Source of the DNA: Ptiloglossa arizonensis
Lineage: Eukaryota; Arthropoda; Insecta; Hymenoptera; Colletidae
DNA: 64,000 nt
NCBI RefSeq assembly: GCF_051014685.1
Contig: NC_135054.1
Location: 6,080,001 to 6,144,000 of the forward strand
Reading direction: 5' to 3'
Positions within the stretch are counted from its first letter, which is position 1. Each line of letters starts with the position of its first letter. Below, one piece after another: positions 23,219 to 36,402 of this stretch. The position numbers and the translations under genes were made by a program. A model generated the notes under the pieces. That model saw only the letters and a program-made list of their open reading frames with translations, searched no databases and was not told where the DNA came from.

Positions 23219-23639
23219 CAATTCGATTCAGTGATAGATATGTATTCTTTTTAGCTTTCAAATATACAAATATATCTCGCAAACTATAAGAAACATTAGG
23301 AAACGGACACATTGAAAAATCCGTGACTGGTTAACACGTTCGTTTCCGTGTTATATTTGTGATAATTTGATTGAACAAAGTGGACGCTTTCGAACTATGT
23401 ACATACAAGTGAAATGTACCTGATCAATGCGCGAACTGTATATTTCGCAATGTGTCGCACATATTGTGAGCGTGGCCAGTGAACGACGACACTGGTCTAT
23501 AGTTGTTCATTTGTTTTTACGGATATGAAATAGAAAATTGCCGCTGCGACACGTGTGACGTTGATCTCTCACGAGAATCAACGTGTCACGCATGCATCAC
23601 ACGTAGGTACTTACGTGACGCGTGGTAGCCGACGTGTTA

Positions 23640-24100
23640 ACGTTTCTCGGTTAACTCGAAAGATTTCCATTTCGTTGCATCGTATCTGAACGGTTCGAGT
23701 TCTCCAATTGTCGAAACGGTTAATATCTGAATATCGAGAAAACAAAAAACTCGAAGATCATACACTCGGAGGACACACGTTTTCCAATATTCGGGTCGAA
23801 CGCTGTGGTTCTTTGTTCTTCGAATCCGAAGGGGTCTGGCATTGGGATCGAGCGCATTCATCATTCACAGGTCACTTTTGTCCGAAAATTAAAGCCGTCT
23901 GGAGGCACGTGGACTTTACTCTGGACAGGTGGACACAGTTTATCACGTTTTTCAAAGACATTTACGAGCAAGTCGCCTTCGCGGGTTCTCGATTCAGCGG
24001 CACAGCACGATCCGTTAGCACATCCTCTGGGTCATCGACCATGCGGTCGCATAGAAGAGTCTATGGGCCGGCTTGTACGATGAAACCGTAGGATTTTCTA
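23640..24100. other. GC-richer block without identified function
   Basis: Two overlapping + frames stay open here (127 residues at 23708-24091 and 92 residues at 23805-24083). The first includes a fairly protein-like stretch with several Trp and Phe residues. I recognise no family. A conserved non-coding element or a decayed gene are equally possible. Confidence 0.25.
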
Positions 24101-24187
24101 GTAGATTCCCACCAAAGTTTCTTACGCGATAATATAATATCAGATGTCCTTTAGAAACGAAAGATCGATCTTTGCGCCAAACGCGTG

Positions 24188-24610
24188 CAATGGCTCCGAA
24201 AAGCATTCGTACGCTATATTATAAAGAAATTCTTCTCACCTGTAAAACTGATTTCAATGAAAGTTCGCGTGCACGTAGAGCATAATAGTGTATATATAGG
24301 AAAATATTTTTGTCCATCAGAAATTTCTTTAAGAAGGTGAAATCAAGTTTCGAAAGTTTTAACGTTCTTTTTCTTTTTTTAATGCAATTTTTCTTGGAAC
24401 TTTTCGCAACGGAACGATAGAGCACTAAGAGCTGATTTTTCTTACAAAAAGTGTTACCCTAGGTTGCACTATTACGAAGTTGTATTGCACTTATCGATTT
24501 GCACGATCGGAGAGCTTGCAACGACTTTCATTTTCTTTGCAATTATGTAATCGCGCGAGCATAACAGTGCATATAAAGAAATATTTTCGTCTGTGAGAAT
24601 GTTAAACTAT
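24188..24610. mobile_element. Tc1/mariner-like MITE, degraded copy 3
   Basis: The left end (CAATGGCTCCGAAAAGCATTCGTACGCTATATTATAAAG) matches the CAGTGGTTC... end of 32040-32634. Internal blocks also match, such as ATAGAGCACTAAGAGCTGA and GCAACGACTTTCATTTTCTTT. The right end is lost or rearranged; about 24550-24600 repeats part of the left arm directly. Confidence 0.55.
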
Positions 24611-27600
24611 TTGGTAAAATTTCAGCCGTGAATTTTCAATCCTATTACGATAATTTCGATTTTATCTACGACGATATCATCTTTTCTTTTTCTAATCAGA
24701 CTACACACAAGTAACGCAAACGCAACTTTTAAAAACAGTGTTCTAAAAAATTTTGAGAAAAGTAAATTTGTATTTTAGTTGAATTCACTAAATTTTATAG
24801 TTACGTTGTTGGTAAGGTTAGAGTCAGCAATACTGATGTATGCATGCGCTCTTCCGCTCTATCTCGCGTGGCTTTGTAAAATGTGCGAGGCGTGACTAGC
24901 GTGAAAATTAAAATAAATTTATTATTACATACACAATATATTACGGGGATTTCTCTGAAATCTATTAATACAACAAAAAGGTCAATGCGTAAGAAAATGG
25001 ATATAAATAATTTGCCAATATATAAAGGTCGACACCTTGTTAAATAAACAACATCGTATATGTATATATATATATCGTTTGTTGCGACTGTATATCGTTA
25101 AGTTCATAATTATTTATTTGTGGAGATACGTACAAAGATTTTTCAATTTTCGGTAAAAGTCGTGTGAACATTTTTCTGAAATCTACTGAATAAACAACAA
25201 CGTTGAACGATAAAAAGATCATCAAATACAAATAATGAATAGAAGTACAAGTTCGTACCCTGTCGAGTAAATAATATTAGAATAACGTACAATCGTGATA
25301 AAAGTATACCTTTTATTAGGATTACGTATTATTACGAGAATTGTTTGTTTGCAAAGATAGAAGGTTGTTCTTTTAATTCTTAATACGAGAATTTTATATC
25401 TTATCTCGCGGTACAGGTAGTGTCTTTTCAATGGAGACACACTATACGCACATGCACATATACGAAGTTGAGAAAAATGTTACGGTCAGCGTTACGTCGT
25501 CTTACATCGAAGTTCTTCCTTACCAGCGAGTGATAAATCACTTTCCGGATACTCGTACATCTGTTTCACTGGTTTCGTATCATATCTATCATACTCTTCC
25601 CTAAAGCACCGACGTCCACGCTTCATTACGAATTCTATAACGTATCGAATCCGACCTCTCGTGACGCATTGTAATTTTTCATCGTAAACTCTCTTATTAA
25701 CAAGAACAATCAAAAATCACGATGTTCTCACGAGATAAGGGATTCCAGTTGCTCGAAGTGATTTCGTACAATCACTCTCAAAGTAACGAGGTAACTATTT
25801 GTCTTCGCCAAGTGACGTAGGTGCATTAATTTTTTGCATTAATCTGTCCATTGACTTTTTAGTCGTGTAAGTGTTAACGAATTCTAAATTCAGTACGAGT
25901 CGCAAATTAAAATATGCATCGTACAATACATAGATACTTTTTAATTTAATGTGAGAAACAGACGGTCAGAATTTATGGTAACGAATTAATACGTTGCGAA
26001 ATAATAAATTAACAGAGATACGAAGTAATTTAAATTCGTAAAAATTATTTTTGAATTTCTAAAGATTTATATGTATTTATAGAAACGTTCGACGAATACT
26101 GTTATCGACGTTACGAACAATTGTTTGCGTAACGCATTATTTAATTAGAGAAATGTTTACGATTGTAAACGTAATGTTTCTCACAAAGTGAGAATTATTT
26201 TTTTGTAAAGAATTTTAGAAAAGCGATACCTTGTTGAAAAATTGAAGAATACGATGAATAATGTTTTTGATACTGTGCTTCGACTGTGCATCATTTATTT
26301 TACGCGATTTTACAATAGTACTTTTCATCGTTCCTCGTTAATATTACGTTAATATTACAATAATAATTTCCTCATAAATACTCGTTTCTAATTCTATACA
26401 GGTATATTGAACTTAAACGAAACACAATCGTTCCCTGTTCAGACAGGATAGATTATGCAGTATTAGCATTGCGTATGGATACTAATTAGTGGAATGTACC
26501 GTATTGAAAAAGTGTTGCTTCCAAGTTTCGCTCGACTCGTGAGATAAATCTCATCTGTTCTTCGTCCGGATGCATCCACGCGTTCTAGGTTTTTTATAAG
26601 GAGCATCATCTAATCGCTACTCTCCATTTTTTACGAACCTTGGTACATCTAAATGAATATATAGACGCACATTGAAAAATATTAAACACGTATTTCTTTT
26701 ATCCTTAAAGCTGTGAATGAAATACGCATTTACTTAACTTTCTTGAAAATTAATGAAGATAGAAACAAAAATGCTGTACATGGAAAAAGTTTGGTTTCTT
26801 ACGAACAGCAATTTCGTCAAGTTTAGTGATATAAAGTTGTATAGATGGTACCTCTCTAGCCAAGCGTGTTATTTATATTTTCCGAACTCTAAGTAAGGAA
26901 AATATAACGAAGAAAAATTTCGAAAATATTTTCAACTGCGATAAGAAATATTTTAAGATTTCGTGGTCACACTTTGATTATTGAACAAAAATTTCTGCTT
27001 TAAATGTGCGAATGCAACATATAATGCGAATGTTTGTTAACACAATTTCGTTTAAACGGTTTATTGGATTTTGGTTAAATTCTATGTTTCTTTTTTCAAG
27101 GCTTGTTTCAGTTGTGAGTAAAATCGATTCATGAATAACAATGGTTATCTTTTGTAGTTTTTTCTTTTGGTATTTTGTCCAATAGATTTTCGATAAATTC
27201 AAAAAAAGAAAATTAATCTTTCTATAAAAAAAGTTAGACGAATTATATTCTTTTTGCCTTTGTTAATTTTATAAATATTTCCCGTACAACGTGTCTGCCA
27301 GGTTTGATAGAACTCGAAGATTTTCGATTGGATGGTATTTATTAGAGTACTCTTTCCATCGCTTCAAGGGCAGGTTGTATCGGGACAATGCTATTAACGA
27401 GGATTACACGTAACGAAGTTTGTGCGCGCCCAATTAACAGAGATCTATAATAAATTTTGTTACGTGGTTTAAAAGCCATACGTGGCCCTGGACAAAGAAT
27501 GAGAACGAACGATCAAATGCGAAAGGAAAACACAAGGAGAGAGAAAAAGAGATCCAGAAAAGGAGGGAAAGCGTAGGTTGTCTCTTCGCGTTGTATCTAC

Positions 27601-27717
27601 AGATAGGCATGCTTGGTCAAATATATTTATATAAGTATACACAGAATGTTTGAAAACTGGGTGGCAAGACTTTAGGTGCGTGTTCTACTCGCCGTAAGGA
27701 TGAAAAGAAGTCCTTTC
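24611..27717. other. AT-rich non-coding DNA
   Basis: I see no supported gene. Short AT runs near 25050-25070 and scattered chance ORFs are all I find. Confidence 0.6.
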
Positions 27718-28050
27718 ATATATAATTTTTAAACAATTTTTATAGATAATTTTTAAACAATTTTCATATATAATTTTTAAACAATTTTCATACATAATTT
27801 TTAAACAATTTTTATATATAATTTTTAAACAATTTTTATACATAATTTTTAAACAATTTTTATATATAATTTTTAAACAATTTTCATATATAATTTTTAA
27901 ACAATTTTCATATATAATTTTTAAACAATTTTCATATATAATTTTTAAACAATTTTTATAGATAATTTTTAAACAATTTTCATATATAATTTTTAAACAA
28001 TTTTCATATATAATTTTTAAACATTTTTTATATATAATTTTTAAATTTTT
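27718..28050. repeat. 24-bp minisatellite, about 14 units
   Basis: The unit CATATATAATTTTTAAACAATTTT is repeated head to tail with variants (TATAGATA, CATACATA). The array is almost free of C and G except for the AAACAA and TTTTC positions. Confidence 0.95.
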
Positions 28051-30930
28051 ACAATTGCAAATACTTTTTGCCAGTTAAGAACTCTCCCTCTTTTAGTCAT
28101 AAAATTCGAGTAGCTTTAAAGGTTTTTGGAATTCTGTGTAAAAGGAGAGAGAATTATAGCGAAGTAATGACAGCGTCTTGTTTGCGCTGTCAAGAGTCTA
28201 GGGACTATCAGGATTGATTCTTATCTGGCGCTGTGATTTTAACTCTCAACCGTAGACGTGACAATCGTGTCCACCAAAGACTAAGTTTCACAATTTTCAC
28301 AATACTTTGACATTTCTTAGAAACTGATTGATCAATAAGAATCAATAATCGTTAATGTTCTTTTATAAATGAAAAATTGAAGAAAGTGTCTTCGAAACTT
28401 AAATAAAATTTAGTCTTTGAAACATTTGTATGGAATCCTATAAGCACAAGTATACTTTCAATATTTCAATCAATGTTTCATTTTGAGCTAGATTAAGTTA
28501 AAATCTGGTCGACTGATTTAGAAGACAATCTACGCTCTGTATATATTTTCTCAATAAAAGAAGTTTATTCAACGACTATATTTAACAATAACGATGAAAT
28601 ATATTTTATCTAACGACATTCTAATCTGTCGTTAGTAGAGTGTAGCGATGTGTTTTTCGAAGGCTGCGAGGGTATTTTAATTTTTTTCATCAAACGTGGC
28701 TCAATCTGACCAAGTTCATGCTTCTTCGTACCATTCGTGATTTGTGGCGGTTTCCTTACTTTCTGTAGAATGGACGTTGCACAGGAAGTCCTTTGTTCGA
28801 GGAAACCGTCCTGTAACATTCGCGCAAGTCTTTTCGCTGCGTGCGAGTGTACGATGTATCAAGTACTGAAAAAGTAAATTGATATTTTCGCACCTACGTT
28901 CAGCTTCACTCTGTGCTTGAAAATATAGACAAATTTCGGTTTAAAAAATGACAGTTCTCATAGACAAAACCACACGATAAACGAAGTACCAATTTAATTT
29001 TGTAAATTGTATCAGTTCGAGGTTCCAAATTCGGAATGTATTGTTTGAGATGTTGGAAGCACTTGCTCGTTGCATTCTACGCAAGAATCTTGCAGCTAAT
29101 TTCGTGTTGTTATATAATACTATTATATTGAATAAATTCTTCCAAAGCTATCGCTTTCTTAATAATTCATTTTTTATCGTTACACAACACTTGGTATAAG
29201 TACACGAATTGAAAAGATTCTCCTTGTAGTTCTTCTGTTTTAATATAAGCCTTTGTTGATACTCAGCGTCATTTTTAGGGACGCAAAACTGCAGTTAAAG
29301 GTTTAAGAGATATTTGCCTATGAAGATTAAGAATAGGTAATTTTTGTAATTTTTTTTAAGGAACTGCAAAATATTTTAATCTATAGTTCTGTCGATATAT
29401 TTACTTGTCTCTAAAGGAGATCTACAAATTGTTATATGAAAAGAGTAGGCTGTATCTATCGATCCGAGATGCACAGGATACCATCCAATCTGGTTGGTCT
29501 GAACAAAAAATTCAAAATTACTTTTAATCTGTAGAGTCGTTTTCGTAAGAACGCAAAGTTGTTCATTTTTTATTCGAAATTTGTAACTAGATAAAAATTC
29601 CTCCATCTCTGCTGAACAGCTCAAGAAGGGCAGACGTTATGGATAGTTTACGATGTTCTACCGATGTGTGCAAACAAATGCGATAGTATTGTTCTTATCG
29701 GTATTACGTCGTAGAATGGGCGGATAAAATTTCATTCGAATAAAAAATGACGAATAAAACGAACTTATAATAATTTATTGGACTGGACCAATAAATTTGT
29801 ATTTGTTCATAACGAAATATTTCCTTCTACAATTGAAACTTTAATTTCTATTTAACGAGTAACCGATACAAAGTTGTTTGCTTTTATTCGATGTTCGAAA
29901 GTTTTATCCGAATACAAATATACTGTTTAAAAAAGATTCGTATAGCACATTGGAACGGAAATTTAACGGACAATGGAATGTACGTACCTGCACATCGATC
30001 GAGTTAAAAAGTGTCTACATCGGCCATACTGGTAAAGGTTCCTTGAATTTCTGCTAGTGTCATTCGTATTCGAATATCATGCCTTGAAAGACGACCACGC
30101 AGCAATCGAAACTTCGATACCGTGCACGTGTACAGAACTTGGTAGTTAACACCATAACGTGTCCAAATACGTTTTACCATTTCCCCTGTGAAACTTCCAC
30201 GATAGAATGTTTTCAAGAAAATTTTTCCTTCAAAATATGAAGCGAACGAACGTTCCGTGACGATGAATAGAAATGAGCCTAACCCAGATCCATTAAGAAC
30301 GGTTCCGTAGTCAACAAACAACAGCTCTCGTTTGAGAGAAAAAACCACAATTCGTCGGCTAGTACCTAACAAGGGTTTCGCTCAATATACCACTCGAGTG
30401 TGTCTCGAGTACTTTGCTATATTTCTTCCAGCAACTGTACAACCGGAGGATCGAGGTAACGGTTTAGCCTGACGTTGGCCACACGGTGGTATATTGTCTG
30501 TACCGAGCATGGAAAGACGAGATATGGTTTCTAGGTATGCGTACGTGCGCTGACATCCACCGAGTGCACCATCCCCGGCACGTGAACGTACACGTTTAAT
30601 TGTCTAGCACACCTTGACGTGGTAGCGCGTGCGGTTGCGTTATTCACACACGTATCTTCGTCTCTAGGATCGCGTGTGCCGCGTGCAACTTGCCCAAACA
30701 AGTCCCGCCTGGCGCTTAAGCGTCCTTGATAGGGCGCGGGTTGCGAGCACCGTAAAAGGATCGAATGCAGATGCACCATTTTGCAGGACATACAATATGG
30801 AGAGACACTTTGCAGCCTGGATAGAGAAAATAGGCAGGCGTCGTTTGAAAGTGGCTTTCAAAGAACGGATTATCGTTTGCGGCATGGTTGCGCACCGTAG
30901 CCGTAGACGTGAATTTTTTAAAGGGAGACA
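28051..30930. other. non-coding DNA with a GC-richer patch at about 30380-30900
   Basis: No gene is identified. A 122-residue minus-strand frame (30004-30372) is open but matches no family I know. A short hairpin, AATTTATTGG with CCAATAAATT, lies at about 29773-29798, and CTCGAG arms form another at about 30393-30411. Confidence 0.5.
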
Positions 30931-30932
30931 CG

Positions 30933-30957
30933 CGTGTGTGTGTGTGTGTGTGTGTGT
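30933..30957. repeat. (GT)n microsatellite
   Basis: About 12 GT units run without interruption. Confidence 0.9.
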
Positions 30958-31288
30958 TGTTCAATAGATAGATATCCAACTGCTGGTAACTTGGGAAATA
31001 TTTATTCAACGTAAGGTACAGCTTGGACCGTTTCTCGATATAACCGTTCTCGATAGGGAGACATTTATTCCCTTCTTCTATCGGCTGTCTTTATTCCCAT
31101 GGCGAAAGGATCTTTTCTTTTTATTTACGGAGTCAGACACGGGACGAACATTTTCACTCGTTTCAATATTCAATGACCCGTTTCTGTCTTTCTTTATCCG
31201 CTGATTTTACACAGCTTAAGGTTATTTTAAGCGCACTCGCCATGAAAACGTCGACAAGATGGAAATTTCGAAACGGACGAACGTCAAA

Positions 31289-31739
31289 AGTATTACCAGT
31301 AAATCCTTTTTTTTTTATTACTACCGATACAAACTATTGTAAAGTTTGTTATATGTAATTGAATTAATTGTTATTGCTAAATTTGTAAGTGTACACCTGT
31401 GAAAAGGGCTTATCGGGCGTAAATAATTGCCTCTTTCAGGCAACATTTGTGAAAATAAATATTTTCTTACTCGGATATTTCTTCGTATTGTCGAAAGCAA
31501 CGGAGATGTTCAATGTGGTCGAGTTAAGCGAGACACTTTATGTTATATATTATTCGTTTCTATAATTTCTTTATTGTTAACCCTTTGCGAATAGGACTTT
31601 CTCAGTTTTCGAGCCTGAGGAGAAGAAAGGGTATACGCTTACAAATTTGGCCATAATAATTAATTTAATTACATATAACAAACTTTATAATAGTTTGTAT
31701 TGGTAGTATTTTAAAAAAAGTATTTATTAGTAATATTTC
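31289..31739. mobile_element. foldback element with arms of about 107 bp
   Basis: The left arm (31289-31394) and right arm (31631-31739) are reverse complements at about 85-90% by eye. They share ATACAAACTATT, AAAGTTTGTTATATGTAATT and AAATTTGTAAG. A 236-base loop separates them. It has no coding capacity. It is probably a MITE or foldback element; a transcript would fold into a long hairpin. Confidence 0.75.
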
Positions 31740-32039
31740 TAATGTTATAGTTGTGTGTGATATCTTTCGAAACAATCGCCTATATGTAGGCCTGTTCTAT
31801 CGATACAAATATCGTCGTAATATCGGATTTATTTCTATTTGTATATACTATTTGTATATACTACTTTACATTTTCGTATTGGTCGGATTTGCTCACATCA
31901 TTCATATATTTATTGTAATGTATGAATGCATTTGGTTTAGTTATTACGACGAGTGGAACATCGTGCGTTTTTCTGTATAGAGATTTTGTACTTCCAGGTA
32001 TGCATAATTGTTTCAGAGTACATAATCGCTGGGTACCTA

Positions 32040-32634
32040 CAGTGGTTCAAAAAAGTATTCGTAGACTATATTGTAAGAAAATTCCCCTAACCTACAAGTC
32101 TGATTTTAACGAAAGTTTATCTGCACATGTGACATAATTTTTTGGTTGACAAAAAATCTTCTCGAGAGGATAAAATTAAGGCTTGAAACTTGAACATTTC
32201 TTCATTACTTTGGTATAAATTTTTTAGGGGACTTTTTTCACAGTTAAACGATAGAGCACTGAAAACTGAAAATTTTTGTTGTATCTCGCACGATTACAAA
32301 GTTGTAAAGAAAATGGAAGTCGTTGCAAGAAACGGCTCTAATTGCGTGAAATCGATTTTTCAAATAAAACTTTGTAATAGTGCAACATGGAGCAAAATTT
32401 TTCACACGAAAAATGTTCAATTCTTAGTGCTCTATCATTTCGTTTCAAGAAAAGTTGCATCAAAAAAAGTGAAGAAGAAGATTAAAATCCTTTTTAAAGA
32501 AATTTCCTATGGAGAAAGATACTTTTTATATGTGCATTATTATGGATTAAGTGAACAAACGTTCATTAAAATCAATCTTACCGTAAAAAGAATTTCTTTA
32601 TAATATAGCGTACGAATACTTTCAAGAGTCACTG
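32040..32634. mobile_element. Tc1/mariner-like palindromic MITE, copy 2 (best preserved)
   Basis: The ends TA|CAGTGGTTCAAAAAAG and CTTTCAAGAGTCACTG|TA are inverted and TA-flanked. Pairing extends far inward: GATAGAGCACTGAAAACTGA in the left half mirrors AATTCTTAGTGCTCTATC in the right. Nearly the whole 595 bases is therefore one giant imperfect palindrome. A 137-codon frame inside (32190-32603) follows from the palindrome and is not taken as a gene. Confidence 0.8.
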
Positions 32635-34001
32635 TATGTAGTATAAACTTTACGAAGTTTCAGGTGACTATATGTCACTACACGTTCAAATGGTAAAAAC
32701 GCTTAGGCAACTGTCCGTAGACACACATTCGCAAAGTGTTAAGTTAATCACTTTGTTTTGTATACATTTGGGCTACTAATACTAAAAGTCTAATGATCCA
32801 TTTCCCTGGAACCATTTTGATAAATAAGCAGAGTATTCTATAAAATAAACTAAATGATTTAGTTTTATGTTTCTTCTGGATCTATACAGTATGCTTTTTC
32901 GTGTTTGGACTTTATTTATTGAACTGCCTTTGTAGATTCGAAATCGATGTTAAAAGAAAGGAAGAAGGTTGATCAGAATTCGTTTTAAGTACGAAATAAA
33001 AATTCAGCTGCAACATACTTAGCTTTAAGAGCAATTTTTGGAGTAGTAACGGTTAACTTTAGCTGTTTAATGTTCCGGTTGTTCCATCGGTTCTTTATAA
33101 AAATATAAATTAAATATATTTCGATAATATAATATAAATAACAGGAAATACAAAGGAAAAATAACGAAAAGACCTTAACGAAACTATATTTACAAATAAA
33201 ATCCTCGCTTTAAAAATATTGCGATACGTTCTATTTAATTACGTACGTATATTAATTTTATTCATCGAACGTATATATGTAAAATTCGAACAAATTTTTC
33301 ATCGAAAGCGTAAACAATTTTTTTTAATATCGGGATGTGTTTTCGTTAATGAATTATACAAAAAGTGCATCGTGTTGGTTATTTGTAACATAAGAGAAAA
33401 ACAGAATATTCAAATAAATGTGAATACCTATACACATCGTGTACAAATTAAAAACTATGAAAATTCACCATTTTTGTAAGATTTATGTTGAAACTATAAT
33501 TTTTACTTTTTTTTTAAACACGTAATTGTTACAGAAAGTGAGATCAGAATCGAAGGTAGCGTGTGTAACATTTCTGATAATAGAAGTGTATTGTATTATT
33601 TTCACATTCGTTTATACTTTGGTCGTAATTCTATATACGTCGAGAAGTACAAAAGTTATCGAAACATCGTGTATAGCATGGAGCATGTTCCAACTTTCAA
33701 TTAGAACATGTTCCTGATTTCAAATACAATTTCATGACTCAGAAGTAGTCACCAATGTCATTTTATCGGTGAGAAGTCTTCGTGTCTCTCTATACGATCC
33801 TTGCAACAGTTTTTATGTTCTTGGTTTTGTAGTAATGGCTTCGATAGTTAGTCGTGACAGTTAGAGAGGGAAGTAGGTGATCCACAAATTCACTGTTACT
33901 ATTCATCTTTGATTTGCTTGTCTCTGAGTATATTGGAGACAAGACTGAGAGACAATGAAAATTGTAAAAATACAGGTTAACATGGGAAAACAAAAATGCA
34001 G

Positions 34002-34029
<28 letters not shown>
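34002..34029. repeat. (AT)n microsatellite
   Basis: About 14 AT units, followed shortly by ATACATATATATGTGTGTGTGTG. Confidence 0.9.
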
Positions 34030-34032
<3 letters not shown>

Positions 34033-34309
34033 GTTTTTATACATATATATGTGTGTGTGTGTTTCTTATTGATAAGTAATACTGAGTTATATTTCTGTAT
34101 TTGGTTTAGAAGAAATAAACCACGTGTGGTTAGTAAACAGAGAAAAGTATGGCAACGCTACTAACAACCGATTCCTTCGAACACACAACAAAGGAAACGC
34201 GGTAAATGATTTTGATTTAGCTTTCAACAAAAGAGAGTGTGGAAAAGTTGTGGTAATAACTACACACTGTTAGTGAGGTGGAAACCATGACAGTTAAAGA
34301 GGCACCAGT

Positions 34310-36400
34310 GTATTACAACTAGGTAGGTACCTCTAAAAATTTTAATTTATCAGTGTTATTGTGTAAAACTTCCTTGCATGTAAACATCAAGTAGTATTTT
34401 TAAATTAATGTGGAAAAGAAAGAAAGAGTAGAAATTAAATTGGCAAATCAAACACTAGGAGTTACATAATATTGGCTATCATTATTGAGTATTTGTAAAT
34501 GAATATTGCAAATTGAAATAATCTTGTAGTCATCGTACGGTTAAAAAATCATAATAAAAGTAAAATAACGGCTCATAGGAATATGTAAATGATATATGTA
34601 TATTTATATTGCTATTCGGTTGTAATTCGTTTCGTTACAAATAGAGTAATCATTACTAACTTGGTCTTGTTAAAAAGTTATATTTGGAATATTTTATCTG
34701 TATCGTTGAATCAAATTTATTATTATCAAATTTTTTTAATTTTTCATCCGTTTTTCAGGACTCGTTAAATATATGTATCATATATGTAGATATCATGTGA
34801 AAGTATAAGAGAAATCGGGTAATTGGAGTAATTAGGATTTTATCGGATTAAAATGTAATGAGCAAAGCAGGCACAGATATTTACTACGTTACCATATTCC
34901 ATTATAAATTTCCTTATATGTTTTTTATTAAAACAAAATTATATAACGTAGAATTCATGCATATGCAACAATAAAACATTAAGAAATAGTATAATTTTAA
35001 ATTTTATCATTTAGCGTAGAAGAAATGTATCGAGATATTGAGTAAAAAAACGGCTCTAATACTTTTCACTTTTTAAGTTGTGAGCGTCACTGAAGTAGAT
35101 TCGCAGTATTTCTAACAATTTTAGTTTTCTATTTACCTCATAATTATTGCGAAATACAACTGTGCGGATTATTTGCTCGTAAGCAAAAGGGCGGAGAATT
35201 CTACCGAAAATTCACTATTCGATATAAATAAGTAGCAGTGATTTATTCGTGGCCGACGAATAAATATTTCAATTAATCGACTTGTTTAATTAAACGGCTG
35301 TTTGCATAATAATTTATGCATATATTTAAATAATCATTTTAATAACGAAGTCCCCGGCTATTATGTGTATGTAAAATGATAAATTAGGAATGATGAATAA
35401 TCGTCTAATTTGAATAATAAATAGAGAATAAAAACTGAATACTTGACGAGATATCTATCGTGAAGTACATAAAGAATCAGTTTCGAAAATATTTGTTACG
35501 CGATGATGAAACTTCGAATATTTCCACAAGTGTAGCGAATAATTTTTTAAGAAATTTCAAATACAATGCGAAACATTTATGTTTCTATAACTTTCCTAAC
35601 CAATAATTTTATACGCAAATTGTACGCGACTCTAATATGAGACTCAGTTTGCTTCTCTCCGAATTTTATTTCTTTTTGTCTTTCCACATTGAGCATATAA
35701 ATTCTATTTCTTCGGTACAGCAGACTCCGTGGGCCCGTTGCTAACATTTTATACACTTAACCCATTGTTCACTATGGGGCAGAGTTCAAGAGGTCCTTTA
35801 GGGACAGTAAAATGTTTTGCCACCGTTTTATAACTCATGACCCAAGACATATTCTTTCACTCAGTAGTTTAACTGGTATCATCCGATTCTTGTTCCACTG
35901 TTTCCGTTTTTTAACCGAATTAGACTAGTTGGTACAGGTCACACCTTCATTGAAAATAGAGAAATATGATGACGGAAAGAATTGAACGGTATAACCAAAT
36001 CTACGTATATGTGAACTCATTTCGATCACAAATGCAACGATGCACGTACAATCTATAATTCCACTTTTTTTTTTTTTAGATATTAAAACGGTTTTTATTA
36101 CAGATCTTTGTACCCTTTGTTCTAAAATAAAGCATCGTGTTGTACCACTGTGAGCTCCAAATTGACAGTTGATTACAATAGTTTATGTTGGATTTGTTTT
36201 TAAGTTCCTTTTATCTAAACTTTTCATTATACATCGATTTATACACCTGTACAAAGTTCATTTATTATTTTAGTAGGTTTCGTGATTACCTTTTACGTAC
36301 AGTGCAGTCATTGTTACCTGAAATCGAACGAAATTGTTATACTGTATGTATTATTATACTTTATAACCAATATTGACAGTAGCTATTGACAAACGAAAGC
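34310..36400. other. AT-rich non-coding DNA
   Basis: No supported gene or ordered repeat is present, only homopolymer T runs and short chance frames. Confidence 0.6.
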
Positions 36401-36402
36401 TA

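Noticed and set aside
22886..23312. Two minus-strand ORFs with repeated peptide (KRLESLEEINSGI-like)
   Set aside because: The peptide repeat merely reflects the 169-bp DNA duplication; there is no start context, domain or splice evidence.
27718..28050. Possible CRISPR-like repeat array
   Set aside because: There are no unique spacers between repeats; the units are contiguous AT-rich 24-mers in an animal genome.
28610..28819. 69-codon minus-strand ORF with Lys/Pro-rich sequence suggestive of a transposase fragment
   Set aside because: No transposase motif could be aligned with any confidence and the neighbouring sequence shows no continuing homology.
32190..32603. 137-codon + strand ORF
   Set aside because: It lies wholly inside the palindromic MITE 32040-32634 and has no domain; the frame is a by-product of the inverted repeat.
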